A stretch of 64,000 bases of DNA from Aristolochia californica (lineage: Eukaryota; Streptophyta; Magnoliopsida; Piperales; Aristolochiaceae): NCBI GenBank assembly GCA_029961685.1, contig JARWKL010000012.1, positions 22,677,227-22,741,226 on the forward strand. The letters run 5' to 3'. A program made the translations under genes and the position numbers. Shown here one piece after another: positions 10,735 to 23,004 of the stretch. Every line of letters begins with the position of its first letter. Within the stretch, counting starts at the first letter, position 1. The notes under the pieces were generated by a model, which was not told the DNA's origin, ran no database searches, and saw only the letters and a program-made list of their open reading frames with translations.

Positions 10735-12790
10735 ATGTCAACACCTCCTCAATTGACATCAATAATTAACACTAGTTCTAGGGTGGCTATAAACGGTAAC
10801 TCAACTCCACTAGAGTCACTACCCTCTATCATAGAAGTGGGCCCAGATGAAATTACCATAAATGAGGATGAAGGTGATTCTACTCATACTTCAAAAAAAG
10901 TCTCATGTGTGGTTGGAATTCAAAGAAGTATCACTTAATGGTACAAAAAAGGCTCAGTGTGTTCATTGTAAAATCAATTTGAGTGTTATTAGTAGTGGAG
11001 TGACCACACATATGAGTCGACATTTGAAACGTTGCACTAGTAGAAAAGTGGCAATGAGAAAACAAAAAACCTTAAACTTTCAACCAGTGGGAGTGGGGTC
11101 TAATGTTGATCAGAGTCCATCTAGACTTCCTTTTGTGAATTTTGGAGGAAAATATGATCAAACTAAAATGAGAGTACTCATTGCTCATTCGATTCTTATG
11201 CATGAGCATCCATTCATGATAGTAGAAGAGGAGGGATTTAATTTTGTAATGAAGATGGCAAATATGAATTATGAGAAAATATCTCGTAAGACCATTAAGA
11301 AGGAGTGTATGGAGGTGTATGAGGCAGAGAAAAAGAAGTTGAATTTTTTTTTAAAGGAGATTAACAAGATTAGTCTTACCACGGATCTTTGGTTATTACT
11401 GGGCATTTTATTGACAATAATTGGAAGCTACAAAAACGAGTCTTGAGTTTTGTGCATGTTCCTCCTCCTCCTCGTGGCGTTGATATAGCAGATGCTATTT
11501 ACAAGTGTTTGAAAGAGGGGGAGATCGAAAATAAAGTTTTTAGTATTTCAGTTGATAATGCTGCATATAATGATGTTTGTATCAGAATTTTGAAACAACA
11601 TTTTTCAAGGAAAAAAAATTTGGTGTGTGGTGGAAAGTTGTTTTATGTGTGTTGTTGTGCTCATATTTTGAACTAATTAGTCCAAGATGGTCTTGTTCAA
11701 ATTAAGGATATCATTGATAATGTGCGTGAAAGTGTCAAATTCATAAATCTGTCTGAGGCTAGACTTTGTACTTATTCTGAAATTGTACAACAATTAGAAC
11801 TTGGTGAAAAGAGGTTGGTTATTGATTATCCAACTCGTTGGAACTCCACTTATGCCATGTTGTCTTCTGCATTAAAATTCAAAGATGCATCTCTAGATTT
11901 AAAGTTAGAGAACCAACATATGATTGTTTGCCAAGTTTTGATGAATGGGAAAAGGTTGGCATGGTGTGTGAGATTTTAGAAGTTTTTAATGTAATTACTA
12001 ATATAATTTCTGGGAGTGACTACCCTACTTCTAATATGTACCTTAGTGAGGTATATAGGGTAAAAGATGTTTTGGATTTTCATTCTACAAATGAAGTTCT
12101 GGATTTTCATTCTACAAATGAAAATGTTTTCATTAGGACAATGGTTAGTAGAATGAAAGAGAAATTTGAGAAGTATTGGGGTGAATACAATTTATTGATG
12201 GTTGTTGCTTCAGTTTTGAATCCAAAGGTCAAATTAAAGTTGATCGAAATGTGTTTTCCAGTGATATATTCTAAGGAGGAAGCTACAATGAATATAAATT
12301 TAGTTCGACACACCTTATATGAGATCTACGATGAATATGTATCCTTATATAATGTGGATATTAGAAATGAAGAGATTGTTTCAAGTATTAGCTCTATGGG
12401 TGTTTCCACAAGTCGTAGGCCTTTATCAAGTTCAGGTTGGTCAAAGTTAATGAGTTATTGAAACAAAAAGATGTAGTTAATTCACCAAGGTCAGAATTGG
12501 AAATTTATCTTGAAGAAGGTGTATATAGTTGTGAGGAAACTTCATAATATAATTTTGATGTTTTAGAATGATGGAAAGTGAATCATATGAAATTTCGGGT
12601 ATTATCTAAGATGACAGTAGACATCCTTGTAATTCTCACATCCACAGTAGCTTCAGAGTATACATTTAGTGCTGGTGGTAGAATAATAGACTCATATCGT
12701 TCTTCCTTGGCACCATGTACAGTTCTAGCTTTGATTTGTGGCAGTGATTGGGTTCGGATTCTTCACGGTGTAAAGAAAAATCAAAAGGTG
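10735..12790 (+). pseudogene. hAT transposase with BED zinc finger, broken
   Basis: The start at 10735 opens a hydrophilic N-terminus. A frameshift at the A run near 10893 leads into the BED finger (CVHCKINLSVISSGVTTHMS then RHLKRC; C-x2-C and paired His). The catalytic region follows (LTTDLW, then after a shift VITGHFIDNNWKLQKRVLSF and SVDNAAYNDVCI, the usual second Asp site). A TAA at 11674-11676 interrupts CAHILN. The frame then resumes (PTRWNSTYAML), shifts near 11900-11960 and again after 12460, and ends with the hAT dimerisation domain (VASEYTFSAGGRIIDSYRSS). A 27-base phrase is tandemly repeated at about 12070-12121. Most family blocks are recognisable, so the break-up is moderately recent. 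In intact relatives this protein cuts and rejoins the element ends. Confidence 0.9.
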
Positions 12791-13129
12791 AATTTCTTTG
12801 ATCAATTCTTTATTATGATATTTTTTAGTTTTATTTATTAAAATTTTGTTTTATGATTACAGCCTCAGAAGAAGAGTGTAGAAATAATGCTACCAGCTAC
12901 ATTATTTTTCATGTTTCTCTCATCATGGTAATTTTAATATTTTTAACGACATTAAGTAACTAGTATTGGAAGAGTATTTTTTTATCTGACAATAACTAAT
13001 TTTGTTTTTTTGTTTTTGTTTTTTAACGACATTAAGTAACTATAGTTTGTAATTTTATAATGGATTTATAGTTTTTATTTGGGTGATTGTAAATTGATAG
13101 TGACATTTCATTTGATTTTGTTATGTTTG

Positions 13130-13460
13130 ATTATTGTATGGAGTTTATTTATAATATTATGCAATGTATGAAGTGTTTAGACTATTTTATGGAGTGTATA
13201 AACAATTTCATGGAGTGTTTATGGAATGTATAGATAATTTTATGGAGTGTTTATGGAGTATTTATGGAGTGTTTATACAGATATTATGTATATTGATTAT
13301 GTCCAATTTTAAGTAGAGGTCATGCCGAATTTTATACAGGTATTATATACATAGATTATACTCAATTTTAAGAAGAGGTTATGCCTCAATCTTATACATG
13401 TATTATATATATAGGTTATGCCTAATTTTATGTAGAGGTCATGCCCAATTTTATGTAAAA
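13130..13460. repeat. hAT 3' subterminal tandem repeats
   Basis: From 13135 to 13285 the phrase TGGAGTGTTTA and variants is repeated about eight times. From about 13280 to 13450 a unit of roughly 55-65 bases (ATACAGGTATTATATA, TAGATTATA, AGAGGTCATGCC, AATTTTA) occurs about four times with divergence. Both lie between the transposase end and the GCTCG-rich right end, where hAT elements often carry repeated binding sites. Confidence 0.65.
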
Positions 13461-13524
13461 TGTATGTATAATTTTATATATAATTTAATTGATATATATA
13501 TTTTAAAAAATTTTAAATGTATGT

Positions 13525-13703
13525 TGACGCTCGAGTTCGGCTTGAAGCTCGGCTCGAGCTCGGTTAAAATATTTGGGCTCGAGCTCGATAACAATTTTAG
13601 GCTCGAGACGAGGCTCGGATCGAAGCTCGGCTCGAAATATTTAAATCAAGCTCAACTCGAACATAGGCAGGTTCGGGCTCGGCTCGGCTCGACGCCACCC
13701 CTA
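13525..13703. repeat. hAT right end: GCTCG-rich subterminal repeats and TIR
   Basis: Mirror of the left end: dense GCTCG/CGAGC motifs, such as GGCTCGGCTCGACGCC, running into the terminal inverted repeat that ends at 13703. The 8-bp target duplication follows at 13704-13711. Confidence 0.75.
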
Positions 13704-13728
13704 CCTGTCCTATTATAAAATTGAAAAC

Positions 13729-13903
13729 TGTTATGTTTGATCCAAATTGTTGTGTGGGCCCAGTGGGCCATGTATTCATTTATATATTATGTATAACCCT
13801 AGACTCTAGATTAGAGTGAATAATCTGAAAATTAACGAAATCTCGTCGCTCTCGTTTCTTTGTTCCCTCTCTCGTTTTCTTCTCAACCCAGAAAAACCTA
13901 ACA
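13729..13903 (+). repeat. 5' LTR of the copia element
   Basis: 175 bases from TG to CA. It contains an AT-rich promoter-like stretch (TTTATATATTATGTATAACC, near 13779-13798) and a pyrimidine-rich leader. The 3' LTR copy has TTAGAGAGTG where this one has TTAGAGTG, the only indel between them. Confidence 0.93.
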
Positions 13904-13906
13904 AAC

Positions 13907-13918
13907 TAGTATTAGAGC
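13907..13918 (+). other. Primer-binding site of the copia element
   Basis: TAGTATTAGAGC lies three bases downstream of the 5' LTR. It differs from the common initiator Met-tRNA site TGGTATCAGAGC at two positions. Confidence 0.7.
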
Positions 13919-14398
13919 TTGACGTTGGAGAAGAAGCATGGTCTTGCCAAATACGCTGCTCTGAGAAGCACCTAGGGCGGAATCGACGCCGTTGCCAAGA
14001 AACGGCACTGCTGTCGACAGAAGAGAGTGAGTTGTCAAGAAACAGAGTCTCGAGACAGAAGCTCGAGCAGGACATCATCGCTGCTGGAACCGTAGCACAA
14101 CGTCGTCGTGGCCGGAACTGTCGTCGACGTTGTCATTGTCGTTGTCGTCTTCGCAGATAGGGTTTGTAACTTACCGACCGCAGGGGCGCCAAAATCCTGA
14201 TTTCAAGAAGCATTTCATCAGCGTCGAGGTACGTTTCCATTTGGGATTTTTCTATTGTACACCACGCAAACAACAAACAGACAGATTGTTTTTTAGGTAA
14301 TTCTAATTTCATTCTCAATTAGAATTTCTTTTAGTTTGGTTCTGTGGTGTTTTGGTGATTTGGTTTAAAAGTTATTGACTGGGTGTTGGAGAATCTGA

Positions 14399-17300
14399 AT
14401 GGATATGTCGGGTAAATATGATATTGAGAAGTATGATGGGAAGACGAGTTTTGCACTGTGGCAAGTGCGAATGGCTGCTATTTTGTCGAGTCAAGGTGTC
14501 AAAGAGGCCATTTTTGGTCAAGATAAGCTGTTTGATGCAATGATGGATAAGAAGTGGAGAGAAATGGATGATAAGGAGTTCTCCATTATCCAATTGTGTT
14601 TGAGCAATTCGACATTGCAAGAGGTTCTATCGGAGAAAACCGCTAAGGGTTTGTGGAAAAATTGGAGGACATCTACATGATGAAGTCACTCACTAATCAA
14701 TTGTGGTTGAAGTTACGCCTCTACACCCTTCGCATGGTTGAAGGTACATCAATTTCCGATTATATTTCGTAGTTTGCACCTATTTTGAATTATTTAGATA
14801 AAATTGATGCTAAGGTAGAGGATGAGGATTAATCTCTTTTGCTATTGTGCTCATTACCCGCATCTTAAAAGCCTTTAGAGACATGTTGATTTATTATAGT
14901 AGAGACAAGATTTCTCTTGAGGATGTTAAGAGCAATTTACAAGCTAAGTTGCACATTGACGGTGAAACGACCATTGTTGAGAAAGGGAGCCAAGGTGTTG
15001 GTTTGGTTTTGGATCGGGGTAGGCCAAGGGACAGTAACTCGAAAGATACAAGGACCCGTTCAAAGTCTAAACAAAAGGATATGACGTGTTATTATTATAA
15101 GAAGAAGGGACACATTAAGACCGATTGTTTCAAGCTTAAAAAAATAAAAGGCGAATACCAAAGGTACTTCTTTGGAGGAGACCAATGTGGCCGAGTGTAA
15201 CACGATTGATACTCTTTGTGTGATAGATACCAATGTTGATGACAAACATTATTGGGTTATGGATACGGGTGCTTCACAACACATGACTCCTAATAGAGAT
15301 TGGTTTGAGACCTATGAGTCTATGGATAGTAAGGTGCTCATGGAAAACAACAATGTGTGTAAAGTTGTCGGAATTAGTTCGGTGACAATTAGGGTCCATG
15401 ATGGAAAAGTCTGCAGATTGACGGGTGTGGGGCATATACCCGATTTGTCGAAGAATTTGATTTCTTTGGGGTCTTTTGAGGAAAAGGGGTGTAAATTCCA
15501 AAGTGAAGGTGGAGTTCTTCGAGTTTCTAAAGGTGCTCTCACAATCATGAAGGCAAAGAGGATTAGAACTCTTTATTTCCTACAAGGTTCCACAGTCACG
15601 GGCACGGCCGCCATTACGCGATCCGGTACTATCTCGGCTGTGGATGCTACAAGGTTGTGGCATATGAGATTGGGGCATATGAGCGAGAGAGGAATGACCA
15701 TTTTGAGCAAGAGAGGCTGGTTGTGTGGCCAATGTATGGGCAATTTGGAGTTTTGAGAGCATTGTGTTTTTGGCAAGCATAAGAAGTTGAACTTCTCCAC
15801 AGCCATTCATTCAACCAAGGGAATATTGGACTACATTCATTCGGATCTTTGGAGACGTTTTTGTGAGCCATCCAAAGGTAATGGTTCTCGTTACATGCTT
15901 ACTTTCATTGATGATTTTTCAAGGAAGACTTGGGTCTATTTTTTGAAAGAGAAAAGTGAAGTGTTCTGCACATTCAAATAATGGAAATCATTTTTAGAAA
16001 ACCAAACGGGAAAGAAAGTAAAGAGGTTGAGAACCGATAACGGTTTAGAGTTTTTCAATCGGGAATTTGATAATTTTTGTAAGACCAAAGGGATTGTTCG
16101 GCACAAAACGATGGTCAACACTCCACAACAAAATGGTGTTGCAGAGACGATGAATAGAACACTACTTGAGAGAGCTCGGAGTACGCTTTCCAATGAGGGT
16201 TTTGGGCGGAAGCTGTCAACATGGCATGCCATTTGGTGAATCGATCTCCTACCACTTCAGTTGAGTGCTAAACGCCCGAGGAGGTGTGGTCGGGTAAGCT
16301 GGCCAATTATTCCACTTTGAGGGTGTTTGGTTGTCCCGCATATGCTCATGTGAATGAAGAAAAGTTGGAGCCTAGATCGAGAAAATGTATTTTTCTTGGG
16401 TATCCAGAAAATGTGAAGGGTTATAGATTGTGGTGTCCCGAATCATCTGAGTTTCTCATCTCAAGAGATGTCATTTTCAATGAGTTGGCAATGTTAAAAG
16501 CAAAAGATGTTGCACCTGAGTCGACTATTAAGGAAAATGAGACGGTTACAAGAAGATGGAGTTTAAAGTGTCTGTCCAAGAAGGTGACGAAGCGATGTCA
16601 CATGATGATGCCAATTTGGAGGAAGGCCAAAAAGATGCACAACCATATGCATTGGCAAGGGACCGAGCTAAAAGAGAAATTCGACCACCAACTAGGTATG
16701 GATACTCCGATTTTGCTTATTGTTTGGCAATTGCCGAATATGTGGAGTATAACAAGTCATCTTCCTACAATGAAACCATTTCTTCTAAGGATGCGACCGA
16801 TTGGGTTGCTGCGATGAATGAAGAGTTACAATAATTTGCAACAAAATGAGACTTGGTCTCCTGTGAAGCCTCCTAGTGGTAAAAGGGTTGTGGGTTGCAA
16901 GTGGGTATACAAGAGGAAGATTGATGACTCAAATCCCGTGAATTTTCGATACAAGGCAAGGTTTGTGGCTAAAGGTTATAGCCAAGTCCAATGTGTGGAC
17001 TTCAATGATGTGTTTTCTCCTGTGGTAAGACATACCTCTATTCGAGTTTTGCTTTCCTTCGTGGTAATGAAAGATTTGGAGTTGGAGCAAATAGATGTGA
17101 AAAGTGCCTTCTTGCATAGTGATTTGAAAGAGCAAATTTATATGAATCAACCGGAGGGTTTTGAGGTGGCGGGAAAGAGGACCATGTGTGTCTTTTGAAA
17201 AAGTCCTTTTATGGCCTTAAGCAATCACCGCGGCAATGGTACAAGAAGTTCGACTCATTCATGGTGAATATTGATTTTCACCGTTCCAATTATGATAGTT

Positions 17301-18312
17301 GTGTCTATTTCAAGAAGTTGGATGGTGATGAGTTCATCTACTTGTTGCTCTATGTGGATGACATATTGATTACATCCTCAAACTTGAAAGAAGTTAGGAG
17401 GTTGAAAGAGCAATTGAGTTCGGTATTTGAGATGAAAGACTTGGGGGTTGCCAAAAGGATTCTCGGGATAAAGATCAAAAGGGATCGGTCCAATTGAAAA
17501 TTGTTGCTTTCACAAAAGAGTTTTGTTGAAAAAGTGTTATGCCGGTTTGGCATGGAGAAAGCTAAGGTTGTTTCAACTCTTCTTGCGGCGCATTTCAAGC
17601 TTTCGGCCACTTTATGCCCCAAATCCAATGATGATAAGAAATATATGGAGAAAGTTTCATATTCGACTGCGGTTTGGAGTCTCATGTACTTGATGGTGTG
17701 TACTCGACCCGACATTGCTCAAGCCATTAGTGTGGTAAGTAGATACCTCTCTTGTCCCGGGAAAGAGCATTGCGCAACGGTAAAGTGGATTTTTCGTTAT
17801 TTGAGAAGTATCATTGATGCTTGTTTGGAGTTTGGAAATGGTAACAAGGCACTAGTGGGTTTTGTGGATGCGGATTTTGTAGGTGATTTAGACAAGAGGC
17901 GTTCCTTGTCGGGGTATGTTTTCACACTTGGAGATTGTGCAATTAGTTGGAAGTCTACACTTCAAGCCACCATTGCACTCTCAAGTACCGAAGCTGAATA
18001 CATGGCAATTATAGAGGCTATCAAGGAGGCTATTTGGCTAAAAGCGTTTGTTGGTGAGATGTCTTCTATCGAGGGTCTTATTACGGTGCATTGTGACAAC
18101 CAAAGTGCTATTCATTTGACAAATGACCGCATGTATCATGAAAAGACGAGGCACATTGACATTCGATATCATTTTGTTTGTGATGTGATCTCGGATGGTA
18201 AGGTTGTCGTGAAGAAGATTGGTACCGAGTCGAATCCAACCGATATGCTCACAAAGCCTCTTCCACTTGCAAATTTCAAGTTTTGCTCAAGTTTGGTATC
18301 GGTTTGTTTCTA
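14399..18312 (+). pseudogene. Copia gag-pol polyprotein, interrupted
   Basis: Gag begins at 14399 (MSGKYDIEKYDGKTSFALWQ) and is shifted near 14660. The nucleocapsid knuckle near 15086 reads CYYYKKKGHIKTDC, with Tyr in place of the second Cys. Protease carries VMDTGASQHM at about 15260. The integrase zinc site (HMRLGHMS) is near 15660, the catalytic core ([27 protein letters not shown]) spans 15828-16155, and there are stops at 15754 and 15979. RT runs from 16870 with KSAFLHSDLKEQIYMNQPEG and the catalytic YVDDILIT at about 17354, and has stops near 17196 and 17495. The 270-residue frame 17501-18313 holds RNase H (VDADFVGDLDKRRSLSGYVF, STEAEYMA, TKPLPLANF). Nonsense codons and frameshifts make it inactive. 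Confidence 0.93.
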
Positions 18313-18422
18313 ACATGTTATTAGTGTATCTTTATGTTTACTTTTGTTTAGGTTATGTTTGTTTTATGTTTTTGCTTTATGCTTTAGTTTGTTTTAGATG
18401 CAATTTGGCTCAAGGTGGAGAT

Positions 18423-18599
18423 TGTTATGTTTGATCCAAATTGCTGTGTGGGCCCAGTGGACCATGTATTCATTTATATATTATGTGTAACCCTAAATTC
18501 TAGATTAGAGAGTGAATAATTTGAAAATTAACGAAATCTCATCGCTCTCGTCTCTCTGTTCCCTCTCCCGTTTTCTTCTCAACCCAGAAAAACCTAACA
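18423..18599 (+). repeat. 3' LTR of the copia element
   Basis: 177 bases, TGTTATG to CCTAACA, preceded by the purine tract at about 18412-18420 and followed by the AAAAC target duplication. Confidence 0.93.
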
Positions 18600-18604
18600 A
18601 AAAC

Positions 18605-20429
18605 ATAAACTTGGTCAAACAAAAAAATACTGCAAAGATTTTTCATAATTTTGAATATCTGTTTAACATTTTTTCAAGGCACACAACTAGGCTCAAAGGT
18701 TTGTAACCATTAAAACAAAACAAAATGAAGATTTTGAGACCAATTATTTTATAGATGCTTGAGGTTTTTTATACTATAAAATAGTCCAAAAGATCAAACA
18801 TTTTTTAATGTGTGATAAAAATATAATTTTCCAACTCAAAATTGGGAACTGAATTGGGGTTTTGGATTTTTGAGTAACATCACGCAAGTTGGGAGAGATT
18901 CATGAGTTCTGTTCAACGGTAACTCTCGTCTTCTTCTTTGAATCATTTCACCCCAAACAAACCCATCCCCATCTCATCAGATTCTTACCCTTCTTTCAGT
19001 TCTCCCAGACTGACTCTCCAAGAGAGAGAGAGAAAAGCAGAGTTTAGTCAACATTATTTATGCAAGTGGCTGCTTTATCTTTGATTTGTTTTAGAGATAG
19101 TGGTGGTTTTGTTCATGGGTCCAGATGCTTCTGATATTAAAATGGATGAATCGAGCTTCTAGTTGTGGATTTCATGGGAGTTGGAACACCTTTTCTTTGG
19201 TCGTTGACACGTATGCCTTCCTTGTGTTTGTTTATTCGTCTCTTGGTTACTTTATTGCGTATAAACTGCAACTGAGTGGCGGAAACTGAAGAATTCGAGT
19301 CTACAAATGCAAAAACTTTGTGGAGGTCGGTGAAGAATCGACTCAGAGACGATGCGTCGGGCACTGTTTTGAGGAAGTTTTCAAGCACGTGCAGTAGCTA
19401 TTCTCAGGTAAGAAAAACAAGCTTCGATTCACCGCCTAATCGCTTCTCTCGTTCAAAACACAATTGCTGCTACTCTCTCTCTCTCTATATATATATATAT
19501 ATTGAATTATAATTTAATCAAAAAGCAGTTTGCAGAAATTAAGGAATTGACCGGAAACGATGCCCATTCTCCGGGAAGACTGAAAGACTGCGGAATGAAA
19601 CAGCGTCCAGTAGGAGGATTTTTTCTTCTGGTTATCCAAGTGTTGGGGAGACAGAAGGATCAAACGGTGATTACAGCCAGGTTAGGCATTCTCGTCACTT
19701 GTAATTAAGAATTAATTGATGGAGATATGGGATAAGGACAAGAGCAGAGAGAGCGAGCGAGAGAGCGAGCGAGAGAGAAGGAAAAAAAAAAAAACACAGA
19801 GAGGGGTATTCCGGATCATTGTCTCCGACATGGAATGTTTCGTGTCATGTCGCAACGGGAGACGCGAGTACATTGCTTTTGAAGAATCTCGAACGGCACG
19901 GAAACCGTTTATGTTAAAAATACGAAAATACCCCTGTTCTTTAAAGGGAATAATTCTGGCTGTTACGAGTAAGTAGTTAAGTGATACTGACAGTTTACCT
20001 TTAACTAGCAGTCAACTTAGGTTTAAAAGTTTGGTGAACACGATTTGGTCATTCATGTTGAAGGGGGTATGTAAGTCATTTCACGAAACAATAGACGGAG
20101 GGCAGGTTAGATATTTGATTAAAAAAGAAGGGTATTTGTGGCGCTCGCACTTCCACCCCATGAAGCAATAATGATATCTGAGAAACTCAATCCACCAAAA
20201 GCTACCCTAAATTCTCGAGCTCTCTCGCTCGCAAAATCTGAACGACGAAAAAATAAGTTCACGAGAGAAGCATTAGCATGAGAAGTCTGTGAGAAGTCTT
20301 TTTTTTGTTTTAATAAAATACCCTCCTCGACTGACGTTTGGCAAACGACAAAGTCCCTTGAAAGCTTCAATAGACGCTTTTGTTGAAGTCACCTTGATTG
20401 ATCATTTGTGACGGTGGAAGATTTGGAAG
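18605..20429. other. Intergenic DNA upstream of LEUNIG, possible orphan exon
   Basis: No recognised gene. An open stretch at about 19276-19408 encodes a hydrophilic segment (ESTNAKTLWRSVKNRLRDDA) and ends at a good donor (CTCAG then GTAAGA), but I do not know the family and see no convincing partner exon. A second short open stretch (KELTGNDAHSPGRLKDCGMK, near 19541) follows a (TA)n run at about 19487-19501. Purine-rich tracts (AGAGCGAGCGAGAGAGCGAG) occur near 19750-19790. The region may contain remnants of a lost gene or distal LEUNIG promoter sequence. Confidence 0.3.
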
Positions 20430-20919
20430 TACCATCCCTGTATTTCTTTAAGCCGCAGTCTGCATCAGAGTAGGGACCGGAGGAAGCTTCTTTTAGCTTT
20501 ACTTCTCATTAGCTTCTCATACTAGTGTGCGGAAATCAAAGCTTTAGAAGTTCAACGAGTTGGGTGCTGCGAGCGAGCCACAGTCGAGAATTGGCAAAAA
20601 CACACACACCCCCCTCCGCTTGCGCTTCTAACTCGTCTACCTTTTCGTTGTTATTCATTCTATTGGTTTGGTTTCTTTAAATTTGCCTGAAATAGTGAAG
20701 TTTTGTCTTCCCCAGATTTTTATATTCTCTCACTTTTCTTTCTCTGCCTCCCTTGGTGGTCTCTCGGGGTTTGTTTCGTGAAGCTCCGATTTCGTGGATG
20801 AGCTTCAAATGGGAGTGAGATCGAGCTTCTAAAAAGGGCGTATGTGGATAGATTTTAATGCTATGAGGGAATAACTGACATTTTTGGGGAGACCTAGCCG
20901 AGGCTTTGGTTTCACAATC
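20430..20919 (+). promoter_or_regulatory. Probable LEUNIG 5' UTR and core promoter
   Basis: The 490 bases before the LEUNIG ATG are pyrimidine-rich in the second half (CTCTCACTTTTCTTTCTCTG), as in many plant 5' leaders. No in-frame upstream coding exon is seen, and I find no clear TATA box at a defined distance. The transcription start is not determinable from sequence, so the extent is inferred. Confidence 0.35.
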
Positions 20920-22821
20920 ATGTCTCAGACCAACTGGGAAGCCGATAAAATGTAAAGTTTCTGTTTCTTTCCTGTTCTCTTTGGGTTTTCTGTATTTTCC
21001 GTCGACTCAGTTTTGTGTAGGATTTGGGTTTTGATGGCTGTTGCACCACTGTTTTCCTTCTTACATCCTTATTTTTGTTTCTGTTATTGGTTCTTTTCTT
21101 GAATGGTCTATCGTTTCTTTTTGCAGTCCGTGTTTTTCTCATTTGTGTTCCAGTCCAACTCTTTTCTGTTAGGGTTTATGTTTGGGCTGTTGTATCTTTT
21201 CTCTTGGGTTTAGGTTGTGCTTTTGGTTCCCTTCCCTACTTAGATTTTTTTTTATTTTTTTTACCGTGTTTGTCCTCGCTGCTGATTTTATTTTCATTTT
21301 AGGGTTTGAGTCTTGGCTAATTAGATTTTTATTTGACTCTGTTATTTATGTTACTGAGTATTTATTTGCCATTTTTATCTGTGTTCTCCTATACTTCTCT
21401 TTAGTTTTGTTTGTTTTTCCCTATTTTTTTATTCATCTTTCTACGTTACCACTCTCATTGTTTAAGCGTACTTTGACTGGTTCTTGTTTTTGGTATTGTT
21501 AATCAACAGGTTGGATGTCTACATTTATGACTATTTAGTGAAGAGGAATTTACAGGCATCGGCAAAGGCTTTTCAAGCTGAAGGGAAAGTATCTTCTGAT
21601 CCTGTTGGTGAGTTTGTGAGGGCATTCGTTGGGATGAAAAACTGGGATTCCTTTCTATTCTTTATTTAAAATATGATTCTCTTTCTACTCTCCGTGTTTG
21701 AGTTACCGCAAAACTGTTTTTTTTTTTTTCATCAGCTATTGATGCGCCTGGAGGGTTTCTGTTTGAATGGTGGTCTGTTTTTTGGGATATCTTTATTGCA
21801 AGGACAAATGAGAAGCATTCTGACGTTGCTGCTTCTTACATAGAGGTGGGGGTTGTTTCTTTATTTGTTTCTGTGGTCTTTGAGTTGATCTGCAAATATA
21901 TCTTCTTGGGGTTTGTCAATTCCCTGATTTGCTTTTAGATTGGATGTAGGTATTGCCGAATGCATTTAGATCTCAAGTACTAGTCAGAGTGCTTTAGTTG
22001 TGTTTTAAGAGTTTGTGCAATGGTACTAATTTCCAGATATGATTGTACTCAAGTATGGCGACCATTATCTGCGAGTTGCATATTTATTCAGAGGCTTTTT
22101 TCCTTCTTTATTGTGTTTACGTTGTTGCATTTAGCATTGGACAAACAATATCTTGGTAAGTAGGATTATGTTCAGAATGCGGGCTTGGGTTTGCCTGAAT
22201 GCAGTGGAGTAAATTTTTTATCTGATCTTTGTAATTTTTCCCCTCCAGAAGATTTCCTTTACTTGTGGTTGCAATCACTTGTTGTTATTTTAATGCATTT
22301 CTTTTTCGAAATTTGTTATGATTCGTGCAGATATGTGTAAAAGATGTACATTTTTAGTACATTTATTTAATACACTCTAACTTGTGGGAAGGCTATGTAC
22401 TGCTGAGTTACTCTGTGATCACATAATAATTACTATAAACTTTTGAGGTATGTATATTGAAAGCTTGAAATAAAATGCCCAATACTGTAATCTCTTTGCA
22501 ATTTTATGTAATCTGTGATGTTTCTTGAACATATGCGCATGATCAGTAATAGTCACATTCTTGATATAATTTTTTTAATATTTTCACATCATTCAAACTA
22601 TAATTGATGAAATCATGAATCACTTCTTTTGGGCTTTGTGAGCTTTTGCACTTTATAGTGTTATTTGTAATTTACCATTTGCATGTGCTTGCAACACAGC
22701 CTTTAAGATAGGTCTTCACCGCGCACATTAAAACTCTTCTGAGACGTGCCTTTTTTAATGTAAAACGAGTAAAGGAAAATGTGTTTTATTTTATGGTAGA
22801 CTCAACTAATCAAGGCAAGAG

Positions 22822-22853
<32 letters not shown>

Positions 22854-22942
22854 TCTCAACAACCACAGCATCCACAACAACAGCAGCAACAGCAACAGCA
22901 ACAACAAATTCAGATGCAGCAGCTCTTACTACAAAGGCATGC

Positions 22943-23004
<62 letters not shown>

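Larger units (their letters stand above)
7392..13703 (+). mobile_element. hAT DNA transposon, 6.3 kb, non-functional
   Basis: The left end reads TAAGGGTGGCTTCGAACCGAG and the right end, on the complementary strand, TAGGGGTGGCGTCGAGCCGAG: terminal inverted repeats with few mismatches. The flanking octamers are CATGTCCT (7384-7391) and CCTGTCCT (13704-13711), a target duplication with one mismatch; 8 bp is the hAT signature. Both ends are packed with GCTCG/CGAGC motifs, as expected of hAT subterminal transposase-binding repeats. A broken BED-finger transposase lies at 10735-12790. The interior was enlarged by a duplicated leader segment, a 110-bp tandem array and a nested TRIM. Stops and frameshifts mean it could move only with transposase from another copy. 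Confidence 0.9.
13729..18599 (+). mobile_element. Ty1/copia retrotransposon with both LTRs and TSD, coding region broken
   Basis: LTRs at 13729-13903 and 18423-18599 both begin TGTTATG and end CCTAACA. The flanking target duplication is a perfect AAAAC (13724-13728 and 18600-18604). A primer-binding site similar to initiator Met-tRNA lies at 13907-13918, and a purine-rich tract (AAGGTGGAGA) precedes the 3' LTR. By eye the LTRs differ at about 10 of 175 positions plus a 2-base indel, roughly 94% identity. Domain order is gag, protease, integrase, RT, RNase H, which makes it copia rather than gypsy. It sits 25 bases outside the hAT right end, so it entered flanking DNA. Total length is 4871 bp. 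Confidence 0.95.
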
